This document shows, piece after piece, positions 51,200-60,034 of a stretch of 64,000 nucleotides of DNA (positions are counted from its first letter, which is position 1; the number at the start of each line of letters is the position of its first letter). Source of the DNA: Granulosicoccus sp964390335 (GTDB taxonomy: Bacteria; Pseudomonadota; Gammaproteobacteria; Granulosicoccales; Granulosicoccaceae); assembly GCA_964390335.1 (NCBI GenBank), contig CAYMHU010000004.1, positions 62,001 to 126,000 on the forward strand, in the 5' to 3' direction. The translations under genes were made by a program, and so were the position numbers. Under the pieces are notes generated by a model, which saw only the letters and a list, made by a program, of their open reading frames with translations, ran no database searches and was not told the DNA's origin.

Positions 51200-52006
51200 C
51201 TAGTAAGTTACCGATGCCGAATTGACAATGTCGGTAAGGTGCGTTCGTATGGCTTTAGCACTTTGCATATCTAGCAATTGTTTTGTATCAGGTAAAGCAC
51301 CAAATAATGCTTTATGCCGGTTAAGAAGCTGTTTTACGGCATGCTGCTCTGTTTGTGTGTAATGCAATTTCGTGCGCAGTGTATGACACAGTAAGCCAAC
51401 GTCATCGCCATCTGGCAGTGCATCGAATGGTAGTGCTTGTAGTAGCTTGCTCAGGCTAGGAATGGCTTGTTCAATGTTAGCTTCTACTGATGTCTTGTTT
51501 ATATTGCTGATGTCTGACTCGCTATTATCAGACACGATTTTCAAGCTGTGTATGAAAGCTAAATCGAGCACTTTGGTAGCGGCTGTAAAAATACCCGATA
51601 CTTCCATATCAAACGCGGAATCTTGCTGATAGTCGGTATGGGGTGTATCAACGCTGACGACTTTCACGGTTGCGATGTCCGGCAATTTCTTTGTTGCAGG
51701 TAAATGCGGGTGCCATAGTTTGTCTGTTGCTGCATCTTTAATGGTGTGTGCCAATAACACTGTGCCAAGGGGATTATCTGAACCGGCTATTCCAACGTTC
51801 ACAACAGCCTGAACCTGTGGTAACGCTTGCAGCATCGTTGCTGTATTAGCCGCTGCATTTAACTTTCCTAAACCGCATTGCAGTAGAAAAAGGTTGTCAC
51901 GCTGATACAAGCGCAGGTGCTCGTGCTGAACCGAATTTAGCCTGAAATGCGAGATCAATGGTCTAGCTTCCGCCGGAAGTGCAGCAATAAGACAAATAGT
52001 TTTCAT
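51200..52006 (-). CDS. Nucleoside phosphorylase/MTA-SAH nucleosidase-like protein
   Basis: A 268-aa protein of the PNP/MTAN fold. LIAALPAEARPL gives the N-terminal strand with the Glu position, LLQCGLGKLNAAANTATML matches the glycine-rich strand, VVNVGIAGSDNPLG the central strand, DMEVSGIFTAA (the ribose-binding Glu) and LKIVSDNSES, where the Asp corresponds to the catalytic residue of MTAN. The C-terminal ~80 residues are less conserved. It may cleave a modified nucleoside or 5'-deoxyadenosine, which would suit a radical SAM neighbour. The family assignment is firmer than the substrate. Confidence 0.75.
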   Translation of the reverse strand: MKTICLIAALPAEARPLISHFRLNSVQHEHLRLYQRDNLFLLQCGLGKLNAAANTATMLQALPQVQAVVNVGIAGSDNPLGTVLLAHTIKDAATDKLWHPHLPATKKLPDIATVKVVSVDTPHTDYQQDSAFDMEVSGIFTAATKVLDLAFIHSLKIVSDNSESDISNINKTSVEANIEQAIPSLSKLLQALPFDALPDGDDVGLLCHTLRTKLHYTQTEQHAVKQLLNRHKALFGALPDTKQLLDMQSAKAIRTHLTDIVNSASVTY

Positions 52007-52082
52007 AAATTCATTGTAACTGTTTGGCGTATCCGAATGATGCAGTTACACTCATGCATTGCGAAAAAAGAGAAAAAATCTG

Positions 52083-52406
52083 ATGTTAATAACTAATTTG
52101 GAAGTTTTACCTTCGCACAAAATTATCCGTCATATTGGTCTGGTGCAAGGTAGCTCAGTGCGCTCTAAGCACGTAGGCCGCGACATAATGGCGTCACTGA
52201 AGAATATCTTTGGTGGTGAGTTGCAGGGCTACACTGAGTTGTTGCACGAGTCGCGTGACGAAGCAACCGAGCGCATGATTGAGCAAGCACAAAAAATTGG
52301 CGCTAATGCGGTGTTAAACGTTCGCTACAGCACATCCAGTATAGCTGCGGGAGCTGCCGAGATCTTCGTATATGGTTCAGCAGTTGAGATAGAGTCCGAT
52401 GTTTGA
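52083..52406 (+). CDS. YbjQ-family heavy-metal-binding domain protein
   Basis: A 107-aa YbjQ protein (UPF0145 family), which forms pentamers of unknown function. MLITNLEVLPSHKIIRHIGLVQGSSVRSKH and ATERMIEQAQKIGANAVLNVRY-type segments are typical. ATG at 52083 gives the normal N-terminus; a TTG eight codons earlier adds a basic stretch that the family lacks. It overlaps the next YbjQ gene by 8 bp. Confidence 0.9.
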   Translation: MLITNLEVLPSHKIIRHIGLVQGSSVRSKHVGRDIMASLKNIFGGELQGYTELLHESRDEATERMIEQAQKIGANAVLNVRYSTSSIAAGAAEIFVYGSAVEIESDV

Positions 52407-52875
52407 ACTTGGTTTTTTTGTTGTCGCGTTGGTGCTAGGCTATTCGTTTGGCAAAGCAGCAGAACGCAAACACCTGCGCAGTATTATCAAGCGCGAAAAC
52501 ACGATGAACCAGTTACCGGCAATCGCTAGCCGATTCCCACCGGACGACCCTGCGTATAAGCAACACCTGGTGGCCGGCAATGTGGTGGTCGCATCGGATT
52601 ATTTTAAGTCTTTTGTGGCCGGTCTAATTGGTATATTCGGGGGGCGCGTAACACCGTTCGAATCCTTGCTCGACCGGGGTCGTCGCGAAGCTATTTTGCG
52701 AATGAAGCAGGAAGCTGAAAAGATTAATGCTGAATTGGTCTTTAATGTAAAGCTGGAAACCACACGCATCGCAACAGGACGCGTCGGTGCGATCGAAGTA
52801 TTGGCTTATGGTACAGCGCTAACACCAGCGAACATCTCCACCGCGTCAGCACCTGCACAACCATCAGGCAACTAA
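52399..52875 (+). CDS. Membrane-anchored YbjQ-family protein
   Basis: A 158-aa second YbjQ protein. It has an N-terminal membrane span (LGFFVVALVLGYSFGKAAE) before the YbjQ domain (about 35-145: NVVVASDYFKSFVAGLIGIFGG, RGRREAILRMKQEAEKINAELVFNVKLE). A Pro/Ala tail follows. The anchor would bring the pentamer to the inner membrane. It is flanked in the same operon by the soluble YbjQ and by the M48 peptidase, 12 bp downstream. Confidence 0.88.
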   Translation: MFELGFFVVALVLGYSFGKAAERKHLRSIIKRENTMNQLPAIASRFPPDDPAYKQHLVAGNVVVASDYFKSFVAGLIGIFGGRVTPFESLLDRGRREAILRMKQEAEKINAELVFNVKLETTRIATGRVGAIEVLAYGTALTPANISTASAPAQPSGN

Positions 52876-52887
52876 TATTTATTTGTA

Positions 52888-53748
52888 ATGCGTTATGAGA
52901 ATCGACAAGCACCGGAGGGCATAAACACGTCCAAAGAGCATCCGCTAAAACAGTTTGCCAAGCTGTTATTGGCGGCGGCTATTTGTATCGTGCTGTTGGT
53001 ACTGGTTCTGCAATTTATTGGTGGCTCGCTGGCTAAGCGGATTCCTTTTAAATACGAACTCAGTGCAATGGAAAACGTTGAGTTGGATTTTTTCGCAAGC
53101 GCTGCTTCACCGGAAATGCAGGCGTATCTCAACGAGCTTGCTAACAGAATAGCCATTGCAATGCCATTGCCAGAAGATATTCAAATTGATGTTCATTACA
53201 GCAGCGAATCCGTGTTTAACGCCTTCGCGACTATTGGCGGCAACGTGGTTTTCTACAAGGGTTTATTAGAGAGAATGCCGAATGAAAATGCGCTGGCTAT
53301 GGTCATGGCGCATGAAATGGCGCATGTGGTGCACCGCGATCCAATCGCAGGTCTGGGTGGTGGTGTGGCCAGTATGTTGGCATTGAGCATGATCACCGGC
53401 CAAGCAGGAACTGGAAGTGCCGGCGCAATGTTAAACCAAGCGGGTGCGCTTACCGGCACACAGTTTACTCGTCGCATGGAAGTCGCTGCAGATAAAGCTG
53501 CGTTGTCGGCAATCAATAATTTATATGATCACGTTAACGGTGCAGATACCTTGTTTGAAATAATGGACAATTTAAGAGGGAATAACGATGCAATTCCAGA
53601 TTGGCTGGAGCGGTTCTCTGCCACGCACCCTTTAAGCCAAGATAGAGTGCTGGCAGTGCGGCAAACTGCCAGGCAGCAAGGTTGGTCTTTGTCAGGTAAT
53701 TTAACACCCTTGCCTTATGAGTTTGAACGGTGGCTGGCTGCAGATTAA
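52888..53748 (+). CDS. M48-family metallopeptidase
   Basis: A 286-aa zinc peptidase with one N-terminal span (LLLAAAICIVLLVLVLQFIGGSL). Active-site HExxH is His142-Glu143...His146 (MAHEMAHVVHRD), and the third zinc ligand is Glu198 in RMEVAADKAAL. The domain faces the periplasm. It resembles BepA/LoiP-type proteases that control outer-membrane protein quality, but lacks TPR repeats. It is the third gene of the YbjQ-YbjQ-M48 operon and overlaps the convergent nudC gene by 4 bp. Confidence 0.92.
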   Translation: MRYENRQAPEGINTSKEHPLKQFAKLLLAAAICIVLLVLVLQFIGGSLAKRIPFKYELSAMENVELDFFASAASPEMQAYLNELANRIAIAMPLPEDIQIDVHYSSESVFNAFATIGGNVVFYKGLLERMPNENALAMVMAHEMAHVVHRDPIAGLGGGVASMLALSMITGQAGTGSAGAMLNQAGALTGTQFTRRMEVAADKAALSAINNLYDHVNGADTLFEIMDNLRGNNDAIPDWLERFSATHPLSQDRVLAVRQTARQQGWSLSGNLTPLPYEFERWLAAD

Positions 53749-54716
53749 GCTCGCTGCATCCACATATCAATCAGGTGTCGAGCAATGGAGTCTGTTCTGG
53801 GCAATTGATATTCATAATCGGTGTCTCCCCATGTTCCGAAGCTTTTCAGATCATCACGCGTAAACCATTGTGCATCTTCTAATTCGTTGGGGTCCAGCAC
53901 AATATTGGTGTTGGTAGCGATGGCCTCGAAACCCAGCATGATGGATCTTGGGAATGGCCACGGCTGCGATGCCACATAACGAACATCGGTCGTGACAATG
54001 CCTGATTCTTCCAGCACTTCACGTTGAACTGCCTGCTCTAGCGTTTCCCCGGTTTCAACAAAGCCAGCCAATGTAGAGAATACACCCGGCGGCCACACGC
54101 TATTTCTACCCAGTAAGCACAGTTCTGGGCTGGATGATGTTGCCGGACTGGTAACCAGCATGATGACTGCTGGATCTGTTCGTGGGAACGTCTGGTATTT
54201 ACATTCATCACTAACGCATTGCTTTGTGTGTCCGCCATGAATACTGATAAGTGCCTGTCCGCAGCGACTGCAAAAACGGCAGTGGTCTTGCCAGTACATA
54301 ACCCCGCGTGCAAAAGCCATGAGCGCAGCATCATTGGCGGGTAAGGTTGAACCGACTGCGCGCAAGTCTGCAAATTGTGTGTTAGTTAACTTAGGGCACA
54401 GTTGGGCAGCCTTGGTTTGAAACTCAAGCAGCTCGTTGTCGCTCAACGCGGAAATACTAATGGCAAAAATCGGTTGGTTATCTTGTAAACCCAGAAACAC
54501 AAGCTCAAATTTATCGTTAAGAAGCTCGGGCAAAGTAGACGGTAATTTAGCTAACGCGGGCTGAGCGTCTTCGTCATTTCCGATCATCAGTTTGCCATGG
54601 TGTATGGGCAACACTGACGCATCATCTGACCGGAACAGCCTTTTTAAATGTTGTACATCTTTGCGCAAATGATCTGCACGGTCGAGTGTGCTGTGGCTGT
54701 AAAGCATAATTCCCAT
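53745..54716 (-). CDS. nudC: NAD+ diphosphatase
   Basis: A 323-aa Nudix enzyme that hydrolyses NADH to NMNH and AMP and removes NAD caps from RNA. The zinc ribbon is CRFCSRCG with QCVSDECKYQ (residues ~145-170), followed by FPRTDPAVIML. The Nudix box (about 213-235) has GFVETGETLEQAVQREV and LEESGI, and the NudC-specific SQPWPFPRSIMLGFEA motif is next. Start could be ATG 54716 or ATG 54707. The protein is longer at the N-terminus than E. coli NudC, as is usual for proteins with the N-terminal NUDIX-like domain. Confidence 0.95.
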   Translation of the reverse strand: MGIMLYSHSTLDRADHLRKDVQHLKRLFRSDDASVLPIHHGKLMIGNDEDAQPALAKLPSTLPELLNDKFELVFLGLQDNQPIFAISISALSDNELLEFQTKAAQLCPKLTNTQFADLRAVGSTLPANDAALMAFARGVMYWQDHCRFCSRCGQALISIHGGHTKQCVSDECKYQTFPRTDPAVIMLVTSPATSSSPELCLLGRNSVWPPGVFSTLAGFVETGETLEQAVQREVLEESGIVTTDVRYVASQPWPFPRSIMLGFEAIATNTNIVLDPNELEDAQWFTRDDLKSFGTWGDTDYEYQLPRTDSIARHLIDMWMQRA

Positions 54717-54801
54717 AATTTTGATTGCTTCATTGCAGTATAACTACGAATTGGTGCACTATGACCGCTAAAATACGCCCCGTGAAATTGATAATAAGAA
54801 A

Positions 54802-55689
54802 ATGAACATAATTGCACCGATTCGTAACCTTGTCGTTTCGATTTTACTGGTGCCGCATATGTTGCCTATTGCAGTGGCAAGTGCAGATGAATTTGAATTG
54901 GTTGAAAAGCCTCGCTTAGAAGCAGGTATAGGCTTGGGCTATTTTCAGGGCTTCGACTATCCGGCATCTAATGACCCTAATACTGCCAGTCTGGTATTGC
55001 CGTTTTTCATTTATCGCAGCGAGGTTTTTCGATTTTTTGATGGCGGCGGCGTAGGGGCAGTGGCGATTGAAGAACCAAGAGTGAAGCTGGAGCTGTCATT
55101 AGGGGGAGCGTTAAATGCGGAATCTGAAGGTAATAGCGCTCGCGAGGGCTTACCGGATTTAGATTTGTTATTGGAAGTTGGCCCTCAGCTAACCGTACGA
55201 ATATTCGATAGAGTGCTAGCGTCCGGTGGCCGAGCCAAACTGAGTTGGGATAGTAAAATCAGAGCGGTTGTGTCAACAGATTTTAAAGGTATTGATGCTA
55301 GGGGTTTCGTTGTTGCCTCGGGATTTTCGTTTAAGCGAGAAGCTTTGTTTAGCGATAAGGTCGACTTTATCTCCAATCTGGATGTAACGTTCGCCGATAA
55401 ACGTTTTAATGAATATTTGTATGCCGTTGAGCCTCAGTACGCAACCCAGAATCGCGCAAGCTATGCAGCCACAGCAGGGTATGTACAAACCAGTGTGTTT
55501 CTTGGATTTGCATTCAGGCCAACAGAAAAACTGCGCATCTTTACCGGTGTATCCACTGGCCTGTACGGGCCCTCGGCCAACAAACGAAGCCCGCTATTTG
55601 AAACCAATCAAAGTACAACTTATGCCTTAGGTGTAGTTTGGACCGCTTTCCAAAGTAAGGATATGATCAAAGTTTATGATAACGATTAA
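54802..55689 (+). CDS. MipA/OmpV-family outer-membrane protein
   Basis: A 295-aa outer-membrane beta-barrel protein of the MipA/OmpV family, with a signal peptide ending in AVASA (near residue 29). Alternating strands and short turns fill the sequence; RLEAGIGLGYFQGFDYPASN at the start and VVWTAFQSKDM at the end are typical. MipA links a murein transglycosylase with a synthase in E. coli; other members are porin-like or adhesins. It is divergent from nudC and 12 bp before the enolase-superfamily gene. Confidence 0.88.
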   Translation: MNIIAPIRNLVVSILLVPHMLPIAVASADEFELVEKPRLEAGIGLGYFQGFDYPASNDPNTASLVLPFFIYRSEVFRFFDGGGVGAVAIEEPRVKLELSLGGALNAESEGNSAREGLPDLDLLLEVGPQLTVRIFDRVLASGGRAKLSWDSKIRAVVSTDFKGIDARGFVVASGFSFKREALFSDKVDFISNLDVTFADKRFNEYLYAVEPQYATQNRASYAATAGYVQTSVFLGFAFRPTEKLRIFTGVSTGLYGPSANKRSPLFETNQSTTYALGVVWTAFQSKDMIKVYDND

Positions 55690-55701
55690 GAACAGTTTGA
55701 A

Positions 55702-56904
55702 ATGACCTATATGAAGATTCAGAAACTAGACACGTATGTTGTTGCCAATCCGCCACCGCACTATGGTGGTCGATATTTTATCTTTGTCAGGCTCACTACC
55801 AGCGATGGTATTGAAGGCTTTGGCGAAGTTTACACTGCAACGTTTAGCCCGCATGTTGTGGAGTCCATGATCAATGATGTATTTGAACATCATTTTATGG
55901 ATGCTAATCCTTTTCACATTGAAAAGTTATGGCGTCAGGTATATGGGCGTGGTTATTCGTTGCGGCCAGATATGTCGCTGGTTAGTGTGCTAAGCGGTTT
56001 GGAAACAGCGTGTTGGGACATTATTGGTAAGTCGGTTAATAAACCTGTTTATGAGTTATTGGGAGGGCAAGTACATGAACGCCTACGCAGCTACACCTAT
56101 ATTTATCCCCGCATTGGCGAAGATAACTCAGTGTACAGCGATCCCGATTTAGCGGCAACACGGGCGCTTGAATACATCGACATGGGATTCACCGCATTAA
56201 AATTTGATCCCGCAGGCCCTTATTCCGTATTCGATGGTCGACAACCTTCGCTTACTGAATTGGATCGTTCAGAGCGATTCGTTAAAACCTTGCGTAAGGC
56301 GGTTGGTACGAAAGCCGATCTTTTGTTTGGCACTCACGGGCAATTCACTGCCGCTGGCGCCATACGTCTGGCCAAACGTTTAGAGAGCAGCGATCCACTG
56401 TGGTTCGAAGAACCGATGCCGCCCGATAACCCGGCAGAAATGGCGCGCGTTGCAAGGCAAACTTCGATACCCGTCGCCACCGGCGAACGCTTGTGCACTA
56501 AATCAGAATTTGCTCGCGTACTGGAAGCGCAGGCAGCATCCATATTACAAATGGCATTGGGTCGTGTGGGTGGCCTATTAGAAGCCAAGAAAATTGCCGG
56601 GATGGCGGAATCGTATCACGCGCTCATCGCGCCGCATTTATATTGTGGCCCAATCGAAGGCGCAGCTAATGCGCAGCTTGCCACATGCACGCCGAACTTT
56701 TTAATACTCGAAAGCATTGAGCGTTGGGATGGATTTCATGCGGCAATTTTAAATAAGCCTATGCAATGGGAAGATGGCTATGTGATTCCGTCTGCAGAGC
56801 CGGGCATTGGGGTTGAGCTTAATATTGATTTAGCGCTGGCAAATCCATACACCGATGACAGCTTACATTTAACTATGGCCGAGGAGCCAATCTATCCTGA
56901 TTAG
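55702..56904 (+). CDS. Enolase-superfamily enzyme (mandelate racemase/muconate lactonizing type)
   Basis: A 400-aa enzyme of the mandelate racemase group, which abstracts a proton alpha to a carboxylate, usually in sugar-acid dehydratases or cycloisomerases. The N-terminal capping domain (1-125) is followed by the barrel. ALKFDPAGPYSVFD carries the Lys of strand 2, WFEEP and TGERL the second and third metal ligands, and APHLYCGP a His on a late strand. The first metal position reads DLLFGTHGQF, with no Asp at the usual place but with a THGQ pattern shared by a subgroup. ATG at 55702 or 55711 is possible. It probably dehydrates an aldonic or uronic acid; the substrate is unknown. Confidence 0.85.
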   Translation: MTYMKIQKLDTYVVANPPPHYGGRYFIFVRLTTSDGIEGFGEVYTATFSPHVVESMINDVFEHHFMDANPFHIEKLWRQVYGRGYSLRPDMSLVSVLSGLETACWDIIGKSVNKPVYELLGGQVHERLRSYTYIYPRIGEDNSVYSDPDLAATRALEYIDMGFTALKFDPAGPYSVFDGRQPSLTELDRSERFVKTLRKAVGTKADLLFGTHGQFTAAGAIRLAKRLESSDPLWFEEPMPPDNPAEMARVARQTSIPVATGERLCTKSEFARVLEAQAASILQMALGRVGGLLEAKKIAGMAESYHALIAPHLYCGPIEGAANAQLATCTPNFLILESIERWDGFHAAILNKPMQWEDGYVIPSAEPGIGVELNIDLALANPYTDDSLHLTMAEEPIYPD

Positions 56905-56956
56905 ATTTGCCAGGTGGTGCTGTTACAAACTAAGCAAGCTTCTAATTAAAAGACAA

Positions 56957-59044
56957 TTAGGTGGTAGCTGATGATTGAGGCGTTGAGGTGTTGCCTCTAT
57001 TAAACAGGCTGATCGCGCGTAGCTTTTTCAAATTACGTTTAACTTCCATTCGTAATTCTGCGGCTTCATCGGGTGAAACGGGTTCGAAGCGCAGTTTGAC
57101 TATGGCATGGCCAATCATGGTTATCAGATTATTTGCGTGTTCGTTTTGGGCACGTTCTATAAATTGATGTGGTGTTTCGCTTGTTTTACGTTTGGTACCG
57201 AGTCTTTCCATTAATGTTTGGAACTGGTGCCAAAGCTTGTCATCGACATTACATTGGTGCTTTCTGGTTAGTGGCAAGCCCAACATAATAATGCACCACA
57301 TAGCTGATAATGACAGCACTATTGCTGTGATTTGCCATAGTTCTAACTTCGGCAGCCCAAGTTTTTGCCACAGTTTACGTTGGGATTCATTATTAAAACC
57401 AACCACCAGACGCTGCCAGTCATGATTCATTTCATCCAGACCCAGTTTCAATTTTTTAAGCCAACTCATACCCAGACGTGCCATCATTGGAACGGGTTCT
57501 TCATTGGGCAAGGCCGCTGCCATATTGGTATCGACACGTGTTGGGGCCACCGCGCCGGTCGGGTCAAATCGAGTCCATTTACCATCAATGAATGCTTCAG
57601 CCCAAGCATGCGCATCCGATTGTCGAACTATCATATAGTCGCCATTCATTTCTCCACCCAGATACCCGGTTACCACTCTGGCAGGTATTGCAGCTGCGCG
57701 CATTAGCACGACAAACGCGGAAGCATAATGCTCGCAGAATCCGTTTTGAGTCGTGAATAAGAATTCGTCCACCGGATTATCACCCAGCAGACTGGGTTCT
57801 AAGGTGTATCGAAAATTCTGTTCGTTGAAGTGGCGTAATACACGTTGCGCATAGTCTCTATCGCTGCGGGATGCAGCTCGAAGCTTAGTTGCAAATCGTT
57901 GACTCGCCGGGTTTCTATTGGTCAGCTGTGTGAGCATGCTGCTGGGTGGTCGTGGAGCTTTGTATGTGTCGCTGAACAGCGATTTTTGTTTATATCGTAT
58001 GACTCGACTTACTCGTTCAGCACTCAGCAGTTGTAAATCGTGTGTCATGCGCCCAATAATTCTTGAGTTGCTGATGCTCGCGGTATCAGACATGGGTAAC
58101 GATGTTGGATGATCTAAAGCAAACAGCCAGTTATGATTAGTTGGTTGCAAAGTCACTGTGTAACTCAGTTGTACTGGTGAGGTGTGGTTTGGACGTACCT
58201 GTGCATTCTGACGCGACACAGACCAACTTGCGCCATCGAACGAACTCATTACCGGCCCGCGCCAATAGCGTTCTTCTGGTGGAGGTATATCGCCGTCAAA
58301 CTCCACTCTGAATGCAACCTCATCAGACAGTGACAGGGAGCCGATGGTGCCGGGAGACATGGATTCGGACAAACCTGTTGTTGCTACTGCATCGTTCGGT
58401 AACGACCATAAAGGACCCGGTAGTCGGGGAAACACAAAAAATAACAGCGCAGCTAAAGGCGCTCCCTGCAGTAATAGTTTACCCACCAGTTTGATGTTGC
58501 TTGAGGTCGTGCTACTAAATTGCGGGTCTCGTATAACAATTAAGGCGTTGCCTAAAGCCAGTACGGCTGGAAGCGTAATAAGTGCAGACAATATTGTTTG
58601 TGAGTAAAAGTATTGTGTTAGCAACAGAAACGCACATAGGCATAGCAAGATGGTTGCATCAGATGATCGCCGCGTTTCCGCAAATTTTGCAGACACAAGA
58701 ATAAACAGCAATGCAACGCAGGGGTCGCGGCCCAAAAAGTAGCCGTACTCTTGTTTAACCAGCACAGCCCCAGTCAGTGCAATTATCATCATGCCCGTTT
58801 GCGATAATAGTATTTTGGGAACGCTGCCCGGCAGTTGTTTATGTGTCAGCTTTACCAGAATAATACCAATGCCTACGGCACTAACCCACAGTGGCAAGTG
58901 CAGCACGTGAGGTAATTGCGATAACAACAACAGTGCAGCGAGAGCATGCACACTGCGAGTGTTTATTTCAGCACCCTGTTTGATTTTGCTGCGTTCACCA
59001 GCGCGTTTGCGTGTGGCTGCTTGTAGTTTTAATGCGCTGATCAT
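56957..59044 (-). CDS. TgpA-like transglutaminase membrane protein (DUF3488)
   Basis: A 695-aa membrane protein. The N-terminal ~200 residues contain about six spans (DUF3488), then a periplasmic transglutaminase-like domain whose triad is Cys437 (NGFCEHYAS), His479 (SDAHAWAE) and Asp494 (FDPTGAV). A further span near residue 590 (WQITAIVLSLSAMWCIIMLG) and a cytoplasmic tail (DUF4129-like) complete it. ATG at 59044 is chosen because it overlaps the DUF58 gene by 4 bp; upstream in-frame starts lie deep in that gene. TgpA is essential in Pseudomonas. It belongs with the MoxR and DUF58 genes upstream. Confidence 0.92.
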   Translation of the reverse strand: MISALKLQAATRKRAGERSKIKQGAEINTRSVHALAALLLLSQLPHVLHLPLWVSAVGIGIILVKLTHKQLPGSVPKILLSQTGMMIIALTGAVLVKQEYGYFLGRDPCVALLFILVSAKFAETRRSSDATILLCLCAFLLLTQYFYSQTILSALITLPAVLALGNALIVIRDPQFSSTTSSNIKLVGKLLLQGAPLAALLFFVFPRLPGPLWSLPNDAVATTGLSESMSPGTIGSLSLSDEVAFRVEFDGDIPPPEERYWRGPVMSSFDGASWSVSRQNAQVRPNHTSPVQLSYTVTLQPTNHNWLFALDHPTSLPMSDTASISNSRIIGRMTHDLQLLSAERVSRVIRYKQKSLFSDTYKAPRPPSSMLTQLTNRNPASQRFATKLRAASRSDRDYAQRVLRHFNEQNFRYTLEPSLLGDNPVDEFLFTTQNGFCEHYASAFVVLMRAAAIPARVVTGYLGGEMNGDYMIVRQSDAHAWAEAFIDGKWTRFDPTGAVAPTRVDTNMAAALPNEEPVPMMARLGMSWLKKLKLGLDEMNHDWQRLVVGFNNESQRKLWQKLGLPKLELWQITAIVLSLSAMWCIIMLGLPLTRKHQCNVDDKLWHQFQTLMERLGTKRKTSETPHQFIERAQNEHANNLITMIGHAIVKLRFEPVSPDEAAELRMEVKRNLKKLRAISLFNRGNTSTPQSSATT

Positions 59045-60006
59045 GATTCGGTGCGATGCAAGGCTAGCGCCTTTAGTACATCGTGTAGGTGATTTGCACC
59101 ACGGTCCAACGCAATGTGCTTTTCGGGCAAGCTTAATGAGAAATCTGTAGCAGCTGACTCTGCTTGCAATGCCCAAGCGGTTAAGCGCGATAGTTGATGC
59201 TCGAGATCGGGCACACCTGTGGCAGGCAAACTCAGTTGTGCATCCGAGCCTTGAGTTTCCTCTTCAAATGTTTTTACGTACAGGCCTTGCCCGCGAGCAG
59301 CTGCTTTCCATGCAATGGCCGATGGTGGGTCACCGGGATGATAGTCTCGTACGCCCGCAATCTCTCCTTGATTTGCTTGTTGCGGATTATCACCGTCCGA
59401 AGTGTGCGCAGTGCTATTTATCGCAGGTGGTGATTTTTCAGGAGTCGCGTACACAAGCGATTGCTGGTTGGTATGTAAGTAACACCAAGTTCGCCAAAGT
59501 CCAAGCGGGTACGTGCTGGTGATGGTTAGTCGTCCCAGGTGATGGTAACCACGATGCTCTGCCAATGGGGTCAGCTGGATTGATGTAGAGTCGTTCGCGG
59601 CCACGTTGAAAGTGGTATTCGCGCGCTTAGTTCTAACACTGATGCCATGGCGGGCCAGAGCACTGTTATTTTCAATCTCTATAAGGTATCGGGTATGCTC
59701 GCCGGCAAAAACACTGTTGCCTTTTATGCTTTTAAACCCGATGCCGGCCACGTTGCGATAAGTATGCAGTAGCGATGCTGCGAAGAGCCCGGTCAGCAAG
59801 AAGCTCAGAGCATACCCCAAGCTCAGTGCGTAGTTGATCGACGCCAATAGCAATAACAGTAACGAAAGCAGAAACGCTATTCCACGCCGGGTGGGCAATA
59901 TATAAATTCGTTGATGCTGAATTTTGATCGGCAGAATATCTTCCGGCCGGTTTCGAAAGATACGTTGCTCAACGCGTAATGGAAGAATGGCTACTGAAGA
60001 TTTCAT
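59041..60006 (-). CDS. DUF58-domain membrane protein
   Basis: A 321-aa protein with two N-terminal spans (GIAFLLSLLLLLLASINYA, LGYALSFLLTGLFAASLL) and a C-terminal DUF58 domain. Its signature VRDYHPGDPPSAIAWKAAAR (residues ~225-245) is present. DUF58 proteins occur next to MoxR ATPases and transglutaminases, as here, and resemble VWA proteins in their fold. It is the middle gene of the MoxR-DUF58-TgpA operon. Confidence 0.92.
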   Translation of the reverse strand: MKSSVAILPLRVEQRIFRNRPEDILPIKIQHQRIYILPTRRGIAFLLSLLLLLLASINYALSLGYALSFLLTGLFAASLLHTYRNVAGIGFKSIKGNSVFAGEHTRYLIEIENNSALARHGISVRTKRANTTFNVAANDSTSIQLTPLAEHRGYHHLGRLTITSTYPLGLWRTWCYLHTNQQSLVYATPEKSPPAINSTAHTSDGDNPQQANQGEIAGVRDYHPGDPPSAIAWKAAARGQGLYVKTFEEETQGSDAQLSLPATGVPDLEHQLSRLTAWALQAESAATDFSLSLPEKHIALDRGANHLHDVLKALALHRTES

Positions 60007-60034
60007 TGCAGAGCTAAGTCAAAACCGTGTGATT

